Shown here: positions 1 to 10,810 of the stretch, piece after piece
Numbering within the stretch: the first letter of the stretch is position 1
Layout of the letters: every line of letters starts with the position of its first letter
DNA from: Odontocerum albicorne
Taxonomy: Eukaryota > Arthropoda > Insecta > Trichoptera > Odontoceridae
DNA: 64,000 nt
Direction of reading: 5' to 3'
Assembly: GCA_949825065.1 (NCBI GenBank)
Contig: OX463859.1
Span: 13,964,452 to 14,028,451, forward strand
Notes under the pieces: model-generated
Told to the model about the DNA's origin: nothing
Database searches by the model: none
Seen by the model: only the letters and a program-made list of their open reading frames with translations
Translations under genes and position numbers: made by a program

Positions 1-700
1 ATTTTATTTGAACAACACATAACAAGACAAGCGAAGGGTCGTTGATCAAAAGATTGAAGACCGCGATGTCCAGTCAGTCAAACGTAACGGCCTCCAAAAA
101 TATGGAGAAACTAATTTCTGAAGACTCCGGGTATATGGTGGATTTAACGGACCCAAAATAAAAGAGAGTGGAAATCTTTAGAGAAAGCCTGTATTCAAAA
201 GTAAAAAGCCCCTGGCTTACGATGGTGATGGATATAACAAGAAATTTTTAGATTCAAATATCTCAATTATAGGTATCAAGCTTGCAAGAAGTATGTTGTG
301 TGTTAAAATTATAATAACATACTGTACATTTCTCTCGTAAAAGTCTATCAGGCAACCACATGTTTGAACCACATATTTGTGATGTCTGCGGACTGGATTG
401 TGCATTTAGGATCGGGCTGTTCTCTTATAACATAATCGACGTGGAGGAACAATTCGAGATTGACGTTATAATGGCTAAGAGATTCTCGACTACGAGGCCC
501 AGCAACTATGACGACAAAAACCAATCTTACATTTTCCAAAATTTCTCAAAAGAGGAAGATTATGTGTCGGCTTGTATCCATACAATATACTTCCAATTAA
601 AACTAGAAGAGTTGTAGATAGTTGACACAAAAATGTATATATCCATTTAGGTGGTTTCCCACAGAATCGTTGCAAATTTGCACAAATATTCGACGAAAAG
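1..700 (-). other. Downstream flank / probable 3' UTR of the dopamine receptor gene
   Basis: This stretch lies 3' of the receptor stop codon on the minus strand. No convincing coding sequence was seen. The only AATAAA hexamer noticed on the minus strand is at positions 8-3, at the window edge, so the 3' UTR could run through the whole stretch or end earlier at a variant signal. An 85-codon plus-strand frame at 360-617 has no recognisable motif and is probably chance. Confidence 0.4.
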
Positions 701-1405
701 TCACTTGTGTTGAAAAGCAAAATCTGCTCTACGACTATCTCTTGAACACCTCTTTACAGTGAGTCTCCAAAAAGCGACCCTGAAGTCAGGAGAATAAAAC
801 GCGTAGATAAAAGGATTAATAGCTGAATTAAACCATCCAAGCCATGTCAAGAAAGCCATTAGTGCTGGATTGACATATTCTTTTGGCAAAAAAGGAGTAA
901 GCAAATAGTAGACGAAAAAAGGTAGCCAACAAGCTACAAAACCTCCAACAACTATACTCAATGTCTGAGCTGTCTTGGTTTCTCTTCTCAATGAAGAAAC
1001 TCTATTGTTCTGGTGTTCCACGGTATGTTCATTAACGAAGTGTTGCTTAGATCGTATAGATATTCTGGATACTTTACTAGATTTATAAGTGACGGTAGCA
1101 CTACGTTTAAGCTTAACTTCGTCTCCTTCTGTTTGTATTTGAAAGTTGGTAACACTTCTGTTTATGCTTCCGCTGTTGCGGCAATGCGAATGCTTCTTCT
1201 TTATATTTTCACAACTGTAACAACACTGTCGTTTCGGCAGCAGTTCGTATGACTGCTGAGGGTCTTTGACTTTAGCCGAATGGTTTCCTGCACCGTTGTC
1301 GTGGTTTGTTGACTGAGCGCTGTTTTGTGGCACTGCGCTCGTTCCTTGATTGATAGACTCTGACAACTCAGATTCTGCTCGAAGACAAGTCCAACGGGAG
1401 AAACG
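701..1405 (-). CDS. Dop1R2-like dopamine receptor, terminal exon (third loop, TM6, TM7, C-tail)
   Basis: This is the last coding exon of a class A biogenic amine GPCR, most like the invertebrate Dop1R2/DAMB dopamine receptor, a plasma-membrane receptor coupled to G proteins. The acceptor TTGTTTTCAG precedes base 1405 and the frame enters in phase 0, which fits the phase-0 end of the exon at 13429. It encodes about 234 residues. First comes a hydrophilic third intracellular loop (about residues 1-135). Next is the basic RRETKTAQTLS entry to TM6, then TM6 with the CWLPFF toggle motif, then TM7 with NSAINPFIYAF (the NPxxY motif). A short C-tail ends at TGA 703-701. The loop is rich in Ser, Lys and His, as expected of a poorly conserved region. 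Octopamine or other dopamine receptors are alternatives, but the TM6-TM7 wording fits Dop1R2 best from memory. Confidence 0.88.
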   Translation of the reverse strand, partial: RFSRWTCLRAESELSESINQGTSAVPQNSAQSTNHDNGAGNHSAKVKDPQQSYELLPKRQCCYSCENIKKKHSHCRNSGSINRSVTNFQIQTEGDEVKLKRSATVTYKSSKVSRISIRSKQHFVNEHTVEHQNNRVSSLRRETKTAQTLSIVVGGFVACWLPFFVYYLLTPFLPKEYVNPALMAFLTWLGWFNSAINPFIYAFYSPDFRVAFWRLTVKRCSRDSRRADFAFQHK

Positions 1406-1446
1406 CTGAAAACAAAATAATTATTTTTAAGTTTTTTGAATATTAT

Positions 1447-1675
1447 AAAGAAAATATTAATAATATAAATATAGGTTAATTGATGGCAATATATCTTGTA
1501 CATATATAAATACATTCCGAAATTCCACATATGTCTCAAGATAAATAGAAGAAAATACATTTAAGAGCTAAGTTATCATAAGGTCTGATCTCATATCATA
1601 ACATCCCCTCGTCCGAGATACATCCCACCAATATAGGGCAGGTCTGGCCGCGAGGACATCAGATGTTTTTTAACC
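1447..1675 (-). repeat. Interspersed repeat D, copy 1
   Basis: The segment resembles 34420-34690 on the same strand and, inverted, 47755-47925 and 48060-48270. Shared landmarks are a block reading roughly 'agaaaatacatttaagag', then 'aaggtctg.gctcat', then 'cataacatc.cc' and a 'cgagataca' block. No coding frame was seen, so it may be a LINE 3' end or a MITE. It sits only about 40 bp upstream of the acceptor of the terminal receptor exon. Confidence 0.55.
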
Positions 1676-1694
1676 CACACCCTACACACTAACA

Positions 1695-1960
1695 AAACCA
1701 TTTAGTACTTGTTTTGTATCAGATTTGATAACCCCTGTGATCTAGTGACGATTTCTGTTGTCTTTCAGCCCGGAGTTTACGGATTCTATTCCTGTAATCA
1801 CCAAGATTCTTAAGAAAGATTCCAGTCTGGATATTACTTAAGACTTGTTTTAACACCTTTTTGGTTGGTTGGAAGATATTGCCATAGTAAAATAACATTT
1901 TATTTTAATCAAGTAAAGTTCGGTGGGGTTAATGTTTTATGGCACTTTCTTCCAACTAAA
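1695..1960 (+). mobile_element. SINE family 3, diverged copy
   Basis: A tRNA-like head (degraded B box at 'ggattctattcctg') is followed by a body with 'tccagtctgga', 'acttaagac' and 'ttggttggttggaaga.attgcca'. The same order of blocks occurs inverted at 45655-45850 and 53060-53240 and forward at 62000-62170. No target duplication was identified. Confidence 0.55.
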
Positions 1961-2559
1961 CAGATACAAGTTCAACTTATTTGAATAGATTTTTTGGGTA
2001 CCATCCGGATCCAAACTCGATACCCTTAAGCTGGAATTTAACCTTTCTATCAACTTTACCACAGAGTTCGTCGGAGATTGATTACTTAAGCTGAAAATAA
2101 TTTCATGTGAGTTCTTGAGAACGTTTATTATTCTTCAAATGCTTTTAATTATAAATTTTGGTATCTTAATTAATAAATTATTTAAACGAATAAAATGTAT
2201 TTAAACTTAAATAATCACTTTATGTTTCCAGAAAGACGAGTGGACATTTTTTTGTTTGTTTACAACAAACAAATGGGGAAAATGTAAAGCGTTTATTTAG
2301 TGGATTTGTTTCTTTAAAGTTTTTTAAGGCTATACTTATACCTTAGAAGGCTCTTAAAATACGTGTTATGGATTATTCAAAAAAATATTTTTATAAAAGG
2401 AAATATTCATAATTTATTGAAAAATGAGAATCATTTATTTGAAATGTTACATTATTTATTTCGCTGATAAGGAACATATAATGAATCAATCGGACATTAA
2501 AATAACATACATAATCGATCCAAGTAATGCTAAGATCTGTAAAATTATGGTTCACAGTA

Positions 2560-2960
2560 TTTTTAGTGTCAACATTAATGCATCTGTGTGGAACGTGGAT
2601 GAAGAAAATTAATGAGAGGAGCTAAGTGAATGCGATAGAAAAATGTGAACTTAAAAATATACAGTTGATCAGTGTATGATTGAAAAAGAAATTTTATTAT
2701 AAAGGATTAATGTTAAGTAGGCTGGAAAAAAGTAAGTTGAGGCGGCTTGAATATGAAGAACGAATTAATAAAGAATGACTGAAAAAGAAAGAAAAACACT
2801 TATATGTGAGTGGAAGATGTGGCAGAAAAAGATCGATTAAATTGTGGTTGGATAAAGTAAATAAAACCTTTAAAGAAAGAAATGTAAGGGGTAAAAGAAA
2901 CAGCTAAAGTAGAAAAACAGGAATTATGTGAGAGGATTTGTGGATGCAGAGGAGGTGGAA
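2560..2960 (+). mobile_element. LINE family B relic, plus orientation
   Basis: This is a highly decayed 3' coding relic. One frame near 2720-2960 still reads 'SGRCGRKRSIKLWLD' and 'VNKTFKERNVRGKRN', matching the C-terminal block seen in better copies such as 46390-47250, which lie in the opposite orientation. Stops and frameshifts are numerous. Confidence 0.5.
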
Positions 2961-3147
2961 GAAATGTGAAAATTAAATTGTGTAAAAAAGCAAAATTCCT
3001 TTTAATTGAATCCTAGATCAAGGACTGTTTGTTGAAAAAAACTGTTCTTTAAATGCTTTTCTTACCGTAGCCAAAAACAATCGAGCTTAGGTAATTTTAC
3101 TCGAATGTATCTGTGAATGAGAATTTTAATTAAGTATCATATCGTAT

Positions 3148-3302
3148 ACAATCGTACCGTACCGTACCCCGCCGTAACGCACCTCACCGTACTGCAACGT
3201 ACCGCACCGTATCACACCGTACCGCACCGTACTATATCGTACCGTACCGCACCGTGCCGCAACGTACCGCACCGTATTGCACCGTGCCCTACCGCACGAT
3301 AT
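3148..3302. repeat. ACCGT/ACCGC low-complexity tandem repeat
   Basis: About 155 bp are built from degenerate 5-bp and 10-bp units of the form accgt, accgc and aacgt. Both strands stay open for about 60 codons only because the unit lacks stops. It is not the TTAGG insect telomere repeat. Confidence 0.85.
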
Positions 3303-3424
3303 GGTTGGATATAACATATAGTTAGGTCAACAGACAATAGTTGAGCCTATAGACTCAACTAAATTTATTGTTATGTATTAACTAGAATCATGTTCAAGAT
3401 ACCTTATGTAAAAACAGAACTGGA

Positions 3425-3525
3425 ATTTGTTTAAAAAAAACTGGGGTTTAACGGGAACCGAACCCGCAAGCCTTGGATTGGAAAATCGGTGTTTTACAAT
3501 CTAGGGCACGGTGGAAGTTCAGAAT
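3425..3525 (-). mobile_element. SINE family 3 head, minus orientation
   Basis: The reverse complement has a B box close to GGTTCGGTTCCCG about 45 bp after a possible A box. It is followed by 'taaaccccagttttttttaa' and 'aattccagttctg', as in the SINE copy at 45655-45850. The tRNA fold is decayed, so it is not called a tRNA gene. Confidence 0.55.
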
Positions 3526-4099
3526 GGTGAATGTTAGAAAAAAAAACTACATATAATATTAAAAAACTGTTCTTCACCATACAAAACATTAAACTTGCAA
3601 AAACATCGAATTTGGAAATCATAAAATAGTGAAACGTCTGTAAATAAAGTTTTTTTTTCTAAATCTGAACTTGGAAGCATCTGAGTAAATACGCACAAAG
3701 TTTAATAATGGTAATTGGGAACTCTGCCTACTTTAAGTGTGGCTGGGGAAACTTTCAACGTATTTTCTTTTTTGTTTTACCTTGTCTGTAATTGTATCAA
3801 TATAAGTATATTTTTATAGAATAAAAGGGTTTTTATTGTAAAAATGTGAAAAGAAAATGGTAAAAAATAAATTATTTATTATTATATATGACAGGAATAA
3901 TACTATTCGTTTCGTTCAAAACGTATAGGTATATTTTTATTTGGGTATATGTTTTATTAGTGTTTATAAACAATGTGTTTACCGACCGGAGGCAGAAATA
4001 AAACTGACTGTCCATAATGGAACCTTGGTTCCAGTTAAACCTAGTGCAATGGGATGGTGTCATTGATGATGTCTGTTATTAAAAATTTCCACATTTATT

Positions 4100-4215
4100 T
4101 TTATAACTACTTATTTATTTATTTAACACGTCATTATAAATACAATCTGGCAGGTTTATGGCTCGGCGGCAATCTCCTCCAACCAACTAGATAAAACCAA
4201 CCCCAACAGTGAAAT
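4100..4215 (-). mobile_element. LINE family A, 3' tail only
   Basis: On the minus strand the segment ends in an A/T-rich tail and contains the block complementary to 'tctggc.ggttta.ggc.cggcggcaatctcctccaacc'. The same tail occurs at 12062, 33470, 44718 and 56150, two of which extend into reverse-transcriptase C-terminal sequence. This copy is severely 5'-truncated. Confidence 0.6.
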
Positions 4216-4319
4216 AGCGTGATGCTATATATACTAGTATGTATTCTATTTTTGATTATTTATTAAGTGTTTCAGTTAAGTATTATAGGAATTGAACATT
4301 GTTATACATACACGTACAA

Positions 4320-4800
4320 ATCATTAGGTAATTTCCTTGCTGGAGTAGGCAGAGATAATATAACACCAAATTTTCCTATTATGACATACTCTCTTTCATG
4401 TTCGTACAACTCTTTCTGTCTCTTAATTTTTACCTTACTTTCAAAATTTAATTCACTTGATCCAGCCTAACTTTCTCGCTCTTCCTTCAAAACGACAATT
4501 TGCAATTTTTTAGTTAGTTTTTCATCAACCATTTGTTCAACATGTCGAAACCACTTCAACGTGCTTTTTTACACCCTACTTAACATACATTTATAATTCA
4601 GTCATACATCCACACACCACATATTGTTCTCATTGTACACATTTTCATAGCATTAACTCGTCTTCTTTTAACAATTTTCCATGCCCACGTTTCACTCTCT
4701 TACATTAGTGTTGGAACTAATACGCTTTTGTCAATCACCATTTTAGCAGATTTTGATATTACTAAGTCATGAGTATGTCTTTCAGTGCCTCATAGCCATT
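4320..4800 (-). mobile_element. LINE family B relic
   Basis: Minus-strand relic of the abundant LINE whose 3' coding end also lies at 36880, 46390 and 63505. Landmarks on the plus strand are 'gtaggcagagataat' at the 3' end, 'ttcacttgatccagcc', then 'cccacgtttcactct' further on. No intact frame remains. Confidence 0.6.
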
Positions 4801-4867
4801 GTTTCCTATTATTACAAGGGTTTTAGAATTGTCATAATTTACTACGTTTCGGCAAATTTTAAGCTTG

Positions 4868-5290
4868 TCAGCAGTCGTGATCTAACGGTTAGTATTCATG
4901 CCAAGTAAACGGGCGCCCCAGGTTCAGTATCCTGATATGTTCCATTCCAGACTGGTTTAACTTTTAGATCGTTAAAACGATGTAAACATCTGAATTTGTT
5001 TTACTGTAGATAATATGCTGTGTATCACAAATTATAAAATCGCTACTAAAAATTGTCCCATACAAAACTGCTTAATTAAAGGCTGCAACAGATTAAACCT
5101 TTCGATCGTCTTGAAAGTTTAATATCTTTGCAATGAAAACTTTGAGTTTGATCTGTCAAAACTGTGGGCTTGCTGAAGTGTAACAGATTGCACACTATTT
5201 ACCGATATACTCACAGACGTCTTCTAACTACAATATAGTTGTGAATCATAGTCGATTACGAGAAAAAGTCTGTCCTATCATATGCTTGCA
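4868..5290 (+). mobile_element. Long SINE family 1, copy 1
   Basis: The tRNA-derived head reads 'gtgatctaacggttagta' (A-box region) and 'ccaggttcagtatcctg' (decayed B box). It is followed by a body of about 300 bp with 'aaaggctgcaacagattaaacctttcgatc' split over its middle and 'gtgggcttgctgaagtg' near the end. Copies lie at 31233-31640 (plus) and 55230-55620 (minus), so the family is unusually long for a SINE, about 400 bp. Confidence 0.7.
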
Positions 5291-6380
5291 ATAAAAATCC
5301 TTATTGGTTAACAAATCTTTTTTTTATAATACGTAACTAACATTTTAAATGCCTGAGAATCATTGGGAAGACAGTCATTAGAGAATAATATTCCTCAAGA
5401 CCTTAAAATACTCAAGTTAAAGAATGGAGGGATAAAATTGGTGATCCAATAGTCTGAAAGACGTCTTATGGGAGGCTAAGGCTCTACTAGAGTTTTACGA
5501 CCAGTTGAGGTCATAAATTTGGACTACAAATGTACCTTTGTTGATATCCAAACTAATGTAATAAGAAAATTAAACGCAATATTTTGGCATATCAGTATGC
5601 GCGTTTCAAACCATATTGTGTCTTCCTCAGGTGAGATAAATGTATCCCCTTTTCCACTTCTTCCTCTATTCTCCATAAGACCAAAAACAATACTTGCATA
5701 GTATCTTCTTACTGTGTTCCCTATAACACCACTGACAACATTTAGTTTTAATTATAGTATAAGTAACATGTATTGTCGATTAATTAACTCACCTGAGGAG
5801 GACACACTATGTGTTAAAACTCGCATAGTGATATCGTTAAATATAGGGGAGAAAAAAAAACCTTAATTGTTTTATTTGGGTTCCGTTTGTAATGGATTTG
5901 TATAAAATTAACCTAAATTATTATTTTTTTTGTTATATTTCAACGACTTTCGCGACCTACTTTTGTATTCCGCTACAAATATTATTAAATATCAATATAT
6001 TCGCCCGATATACGAGTATTATTCGTTTTTGTCCTAAATTATTTAATGAAATGTTCGCAAACCTAAATACACAGTTCCTAAATTGGAAATTAATGATATC
6101 CCCGATATTGGAATTCCAAGATTTTTCCTTCGCAAAACTTCTGTGGTCGTTAACTTCCAAACGAAAATATTTTCTGTGTTACTTTGAAAACCAGCGTGCA
6201 GAATTTGGTTTATGGAGTAAAGAAATGTCATTATAAATAATTATTTTCGCAACTATGTTACTACAAAAAATAATAGTTCTAAAATTTCTCAGTGACCTTA
6301 TTTTTAGCGATTAGTTTATATATTTTTTGAAATATTGAATCTAGGTATTTTATGTACTCATACTTGGTTCCAAAGGTACG
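5291..6380. other. Intronic AT-rich stretch, nothing recognised
   Basis: There is no coding signal. An open frame of 114 codons at 5892-6236 (plus) has a low-complexity, Phe/Leu/Ile-rich composition and no motif, and another frame covers the same bases on the minus strand, so it is probably chance. Confidence 0.5.
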
Positions 6381-6384
6381 TTTA

Positions 6385-6620
6385 CGTCGGGGTATACAGA
6401 GAGGATAGAGTACCATTCTTTCCTGTTGCAATATATATCTTGCGAATCCTCTAGATCCATACACCTCCTACAGCTCCTGCGAGTTTTCTGTCTTTTTACA
6501 TTTCCTTCTTTCAAAATATCATTCACTAGATCTTTTCATATATTTCTTAAACTTAATGAACTTGTTTTGTTAGTCTTTCTTTATTCATTTGTTCTAGATG
6601 CCCAAAACTATGGCAAATCT
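6385..6620 (-). mobile_element. LINE family B relic
   Basis: The plus strand shows the family landmarks in order: 'cggggtatacagagaggata', 'ccatacacctcctacagc', 'ttcactagatc' and 'tctttattcatttgttctag'. These are the reverse complement of the C-terminal coding block seen at 46390-47250. Confidence 0.6.
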
Positions 6621-6699
6621 AGCGTAAGGAATGTTATAAACTTTTCAAGACTACGCTGATTTTAGCACTTATACTGTATGCAGGACGCTGACCTTGTAA

Positions 6700-6880
6700 A
6701 TAAGTTTGTTCAGCGATCCGATAGGGCGTAAAAGAATTGGTAAACAAAAACTCAGATAGCTAGATGATGGGACAGAGAGCTGTCGCATACTGGGTATAAC
6801 CAATCGGAGAAACCATTCTGCTGAGAGAGATAGATGGCTGAAAATCCTGCAGGCAACCAAGACTCATTTCGAGTACTCGT
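6700..6880 (+). mobile_element. LINE reverse-transcriptase C-terminal fragment
   Basis: A plus-strand frame reads DPIGRKRIGKQKLR, then a stop, then LDDGTESCRILGI and RDRWLKILQATKTH. This fits the G-R-P-x-x-R-W-x-D / D-R-x-x-W pattern at the C-terminus of many insect LINE polyproteins. The fragment has at least one in-frame stop and is a relic. Confidence 0.55.
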
Positions 6881-7647
6881 CGCAGATGAATTGTGGACTA
6901 AATCCCAAGTTGTTGGTTGATGGGTATATTGATGTCTCACGCCATCCAAAGTAATCTCAGCATGATTCTTTGATACCACATCTTGAACGTATTGATCTTT
7001 TTCTAACTCCAGTCTTCATTGTCCAGGTCTACAAGTAACACAAAAATACAAAAAAAAAACTAATTTAAAAGAAAAATTACAGAAGTTTGAAAATATTTCA
7101 TTCCCGGGTTCCACGAAACCCTGTTTAAATATCACTGATCCAGTCTGTTTATTGTTGCTTATTTTTGCAATCCCTGTAAAATAAATGAAAACAAATTTTC
7201 TTATATTTGAGAAATATTTCAAATTTAAATGGACGAGTCGTTGTCCTTTTACTTAACAAAGTATCGTTTAATTAGAAATGTTGTCTCATCAACGACGTTA
7301 TTAATCAAAAGCCTTTCACTCGATGTAGGATATAATTCATTTTTTCCTTTAACAGGGTGTGTAACTTCTTGGTTGAAAAATAAAATATATAAAAATAAAC
7401 GCAACGGAAACATAAATCAAACGAGAAAGTTGGAAATCGTGGAAGAATTTTTTGGGAAGAACTGAAACGTGAAAGAAAAGCAGTGATAACGAAAAGGTAA
7501 TTTATTTTGGCAAGTTTTCCAAAGTCAAGACCCTGTCATATTATTAGAAAAAGAAAAAAGTTATGTGTATTTTATTGTAACATATATAGCAATATTAACA
7601 TTGTTCTTCTTAAGCTTTATCACATTTTTATATATTATTTTAGTATC

Positions 7648-7995
7648 TCTATGACCTAGTTAGTAAGATGCTTGACTTGTAATCGATAATTTCGGGTTCG
7701 ATTCCTGAATTATCTTGAGAAATAAAAAAAAATACCCAGTCTGGTAAAAGAGTTGGTCTGGTGACAATACTCGCTCGCGTCAGATGTGTGCAAGTGATAT
7801 TTTTTCACGTGTGGGGTAGCATTATCAACACATGCGATGAGATTCCGTGCCTATTCTACTGTTTTAAACCCGAAAGCTCTATTATGGGGCTGATGATAAA
7901 GTAATCTCCTGACTACGCTCTTCAATATGTCCCAACTACTAATTCCGATGTGTTGAAGGGTAATATACGAATGTATGTTTGAATTTGAGTATACA
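7648..7995 (+). mobile_element. SINE family 4, copy 1
   Basis: The head 'gacctagttagtaagatgct' resembles an A box and 'gggttcgattcctg' is a near-perfect B box. The body ends in 'ccaactactaattccgatgt' and 'gttgaagggtaatatacgaa'. Similar head and 3' ends recur at 29875-30060 and 44985-45090. Confidence 0.65.
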
Positions 7996-8261
7996 GTTTC
8001 TTCAACTACGAATCAACAATCATAATGTTAACCACTGGCTTTACGAATGAGATTTTTTTTTGGATGATTCCGATATGAGTAAATGTCTGGTGCGGCTATT
8101 GGGAGTATGATGAATGGTTTTTGAGATATCGTATTAATTTAATTTAGGATACTTGTTAAAATTGTGTATATTTTATTTAGTATACATGTACTATTATAAG
8201 TTTACACAAAATTAAATGTATATTACAAGAAATAACTAAGTGAGTATAAGTTTTTATGTAA

Positions 8262-8445
8262 AGTTTATGAGGTGCATGACTGCGCGGTAACGCACTGGAC
8301 TTCCGTGCGGAAGGTCGTCGGTTCAAACCCCTCGCTGTGCTACTCCCCTCGAACGACACAGGCACTTTTTCCGATTAGTGTTTGAGAGTATAAGGATACT
8401 TATGACTTCGGACATATCTATTCTTTAAAAAAAAAAAACAACAGG
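8262..8445 (+). mobile_element. SINE family 2, copy 1
   Basis: A tRNA-like head has 'gcggtaacgcactggac' and the B box 'ggttcaaacccc'. It is followed by 'cgctgtgctactcccctcga', 'gagtataaggatacttatga' and a terminal 12-A run. The copy at 40045-40225 has the same blocks in the same order and also ends in an A-rich tail. Confidence 0.75.
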
Positions 8446-8639
8446 AACACTTACGCTTCCTTTTGAATAGACTCAGCTACGTCAATAAAGTTTATTAAGG
8501 AGCTTAATCCTTAATTTATCCACTGAGATATGCAAGATATCGATTTCAGAAAAAAATGTTCAACGAGGTTATTGCATGTGCGAGTGGTGACTTTCTCAAT
8601 AGGTCAATTCGTGAATATGGAACCGAAAACAATCTAGAT

Positions 8640-8905
8640 TCCCGATTGCTATTTTTATATTATTTTTTATTTATTTTTGTTTATTTATACATGATAAGAA
8701 ATCTTATAAATACATAATTTGTGAAAAAAAAAACAATTCCAGGTTTTTTTTTATGTAAACACACAATTTTAATGGATCTGGTTTTGTTGCTTCTAATTTG
8801 TCGTGTCCCCAGTGAACAGGCTTTTGCCTGTATCTTACTGAGTAATATCAAACGTCATATGATAGCGTTAGGTGCAAACGTATAATATGTGTACGAAATA
8901 TATAC
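8640..8905. repeat. Interspersed repeat C, copy 1
   Basis: It shares 'aattttaatggatctggttt', 'ttgtcgtgtccccagtgaac' and 'aggcttttgcctgtatct' with 43626-43880. Both copies start in a run of ttta/attt units, as expected for the poly(A)-like end of a minus-strand LINE. No coding sequence was seen. Confidence 0.6.
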
Positions 8906-9079
8906 ATCAAAATATAAATGTATCAACTGAGTAATTGAGAATTTCAAAAAACACATATATGAACATTGTTATACGAGAATTCGACAGTTTGTTACAGGTA
9001 AAGCCCATTAAAGGGATTTTTCTATTCACGAAATGGTGGGTTTGAAAAATATAATAATTAAGATAACGTGATATTTGTT

Positions 9080-9187
9080 TTGATAGCTTTGCATTTCCAT
9101 TCTATTGGAATTTGTTTCGAGAGCTTTGCATTTCCATTCTATCGGAATTTTTGTAGAGAGCTTTGCATTTCCATTCTATCCGAAGTT
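9080..9187. repeat. Minisatellite, 3 copies of ~45 bp
   Basis: Three direct copies of 'agctttgcatttccattcta' followed by 't.ggaatt' lie head to tail, with a few substitutions between units. They are in the 12-kb intron of the receptor gene. Confidence 0.85.
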
Positions 9188-9189
9188 GA

Positions 9190-10010
9190 TTGTAATTACA
9201 TTTTAGTTTCCTGAATAGTTCACATGATGACTTATAATGGGAACAGGAATAAATCTACCTACAATTTTTTTTTTATTAAATCTAACAAACAAATTAAATG
9301 CAACCTGAAATTGAGTTTTATATCTAAAATCCTTGAGAGCTAAAGTAAGACAATATAAAGAAGCTTTAAAGTTTCTAGCTTTAAAGTTTATGGAAAGATA
9401 AATAAATGTATAAATTTTGGAAGAACTTTGAATGTTGTTGTTGACAAAGCGAAAGGAATGCCTGAATGGAAAACAAATAGAAATAAGTGTTTGTATAGAA
9501 AAGAGACAATAAAGGCAAGAGAAAAATTAAAGAAATACTCTTTCAAGATGTGGTGTTGGAGATGATTGCTTGGTGTTTCATGGATATAACGACGAACAAA
9601 GAACTTAACATCTCAGACTGATCTTTAAGATTATGCACTCGTTACATTCTTAAGTTCTTTGGTCACATTTTGTGTGAGAAAGCACTAAGATGATAATTTT
9701 CAATGCAGAGGTTTACAGCAGGAGAAGTAAAAAATCTATTTGCTGGAGGATCAAGTGAAAGTTCCAGGGACATGTCTTTGTCGCACACTCTTCAGGCATC
9801 AGAATGTTTAGAGGACTGGTGAAGAATGTACAAAAAATTTAGTGTGGGTTACGTTTTTTTGCGTTGGAGTCAAAACGCAACAACAACAAGCTTTAACATA
9901 TATTTTACCTGATATGCATAGGAAACGAAGTTCCGCTTTCAGGTTGTAGCAGATATCCTGAAACCGTGAAGCAATAGAGATATACATTTATTGCTTCTGC
10001 AACTATCTTA
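9190..10010. other. Intronic stretch without recognised features
   Basis: The stretch is AT-rich with no coding frame of note and no repeat matched elsewhere in the window. Confidence 0.4.
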
Positions 10011-10014
10011 ATAA

Positions 10015-10042
10015 CGACACTCTCTGTGCACAGAGAGTGTCG
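10015..10042. repeat. Perfect 28-bp palindrome
   Basis: The two 14-base arms (cgacactctctgtg and its exact complement) meet with no spacer at the central gtgcac. No transposon ends were recognised around it. A perfect spacer-less palindrome of this length is rare by chance and could form a cruciform or an RNA hairpin in the intron. Confidence 0.9.
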
Positions 10043-10081
10043 GTAAAACGCTAGTCTCAATTTACGCTGGAATCCAGATTT

Positions 10082-10205
10082 AAGATAAAAATATATTCCA
10101 GTTGTTTTCACACAAGGCCTCTTTAACATGTTTTTGGTTGGTTGAAAATATTACCACATAATAATGAGCTCACCATGTTGTATTGTTTACAATACAAGTG
10201 TAATG
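10082..10205 (+). mobile_element. SINE family 3 body fragment
   Basis: It contains 'ttccagttgttttcacacaa', 'ggcctctttaacatg', 'ttggttggttgaaaatatta' and 'ccatgttgtat' in the order found in the fuller copies at 45655-45850 and 53060-53240. The tRNA head is missing. Confidence 0.5.
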
Positions 10206-10369
10206 CAATTCAATTTTATACATTCATCAATTGATAGAGGGATAGTAACTGTCTGATTAAAATTACTTCATGTCTACACAGCAAACAGTCAAAGAACAAT
10301 CGATATTGTATCGGAAATCAAGATTTTAGAAATCAAACTGTTTCGTCTACTCAGCCAAACGCATCAGTT

Positions 10370-10517
10370 TTTTTTATTTGTTATTTAGATACGTGTCAAT
10401 TTTTATTTGTTATTTAGATACGTGTCCATTTTTATTTGTTATTTAGATACGTATCAATTTTTATTTGTTATTTAGATACGTGTCAATTATTAGTTGATAC
10501 GTGTCAATTATTAGATA
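10370..10517. repeat. Minisatellite, ~29-bp unit, 4-5 copies
   Basis: Direct repeats of 'tttttatttgttattta' followed by 'gatacgtgtcaa' run for about 150 bp. The last one or two units are shortened to 'ttattagttgatacgtgtca'. Confidence 0.9.
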
Positions 10518-10589
10518 ATTCATGCAAAATCAAAAATAATAATGGGATGGTACGTATTCATTTTATCCTTCCCTATGAATCTAATAACA

Positions 10590-10810
10590 TAAAGTCACAA
10601 AGGTTAGCATGGATAGGCCATGTCAGCAAATCTCAGCTGCACGGTCAACAAATGTATGACAGATGGTTTTAGATAACGTGAAGTAGAATTTAAGGAAGCT
10701 GGGAAAGGAGGAAGACTAGGAGGAGACCGTGAGTGGCCGATTGACTAAGAGAAAAATCATCCTAGAGGCTAAAGCTCTATAGAGGTGTAGCTATCTGAAG
10801 TAGGATAATG
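10590..10810 (+). mobile_element. LINE reverse-transcriptase C-terminal fragment
   Basis: A plus-strand frame reads RLAWIGHVSKSQLHGQ, the RLxWxGHV signature that opens the C-terminal domain of many insect LINEs. It is followed by a basic Arg-rich stretch (ERRKTRRRP) and a WREx-like block near 10770. It has stops and shifts and is a relic. Confidence 0.55.

Noticed and set aside
3148..3302. Telomere-like repeat
   Set aside because: The unit is ACCGT/ACCGC, not TTAGG or a known insect telomeric variant.
3117..3317. Open frames on both strands over the ACCGT repeat
   Set aside because: They are a by-product of a stop-free 5-bp repeat. The Thr/Arg/Tyr/His-rich peptides have no domain.
5892..6236. 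114-codon plus-strand frame as a gene
   Set aside because: It is a low-complexity Phe/Leu/Ile-rich peptide with a competing minus-strand frame over the same bases and no motif.
8262..8345. tRNA gene
   Set aside because: A and B boxes are present but the cloverleaf is not complete, and a SINE body with a poly(A) tail follows. The same applies to heads at 4868, 7648, 31233, 40045 and 45655.
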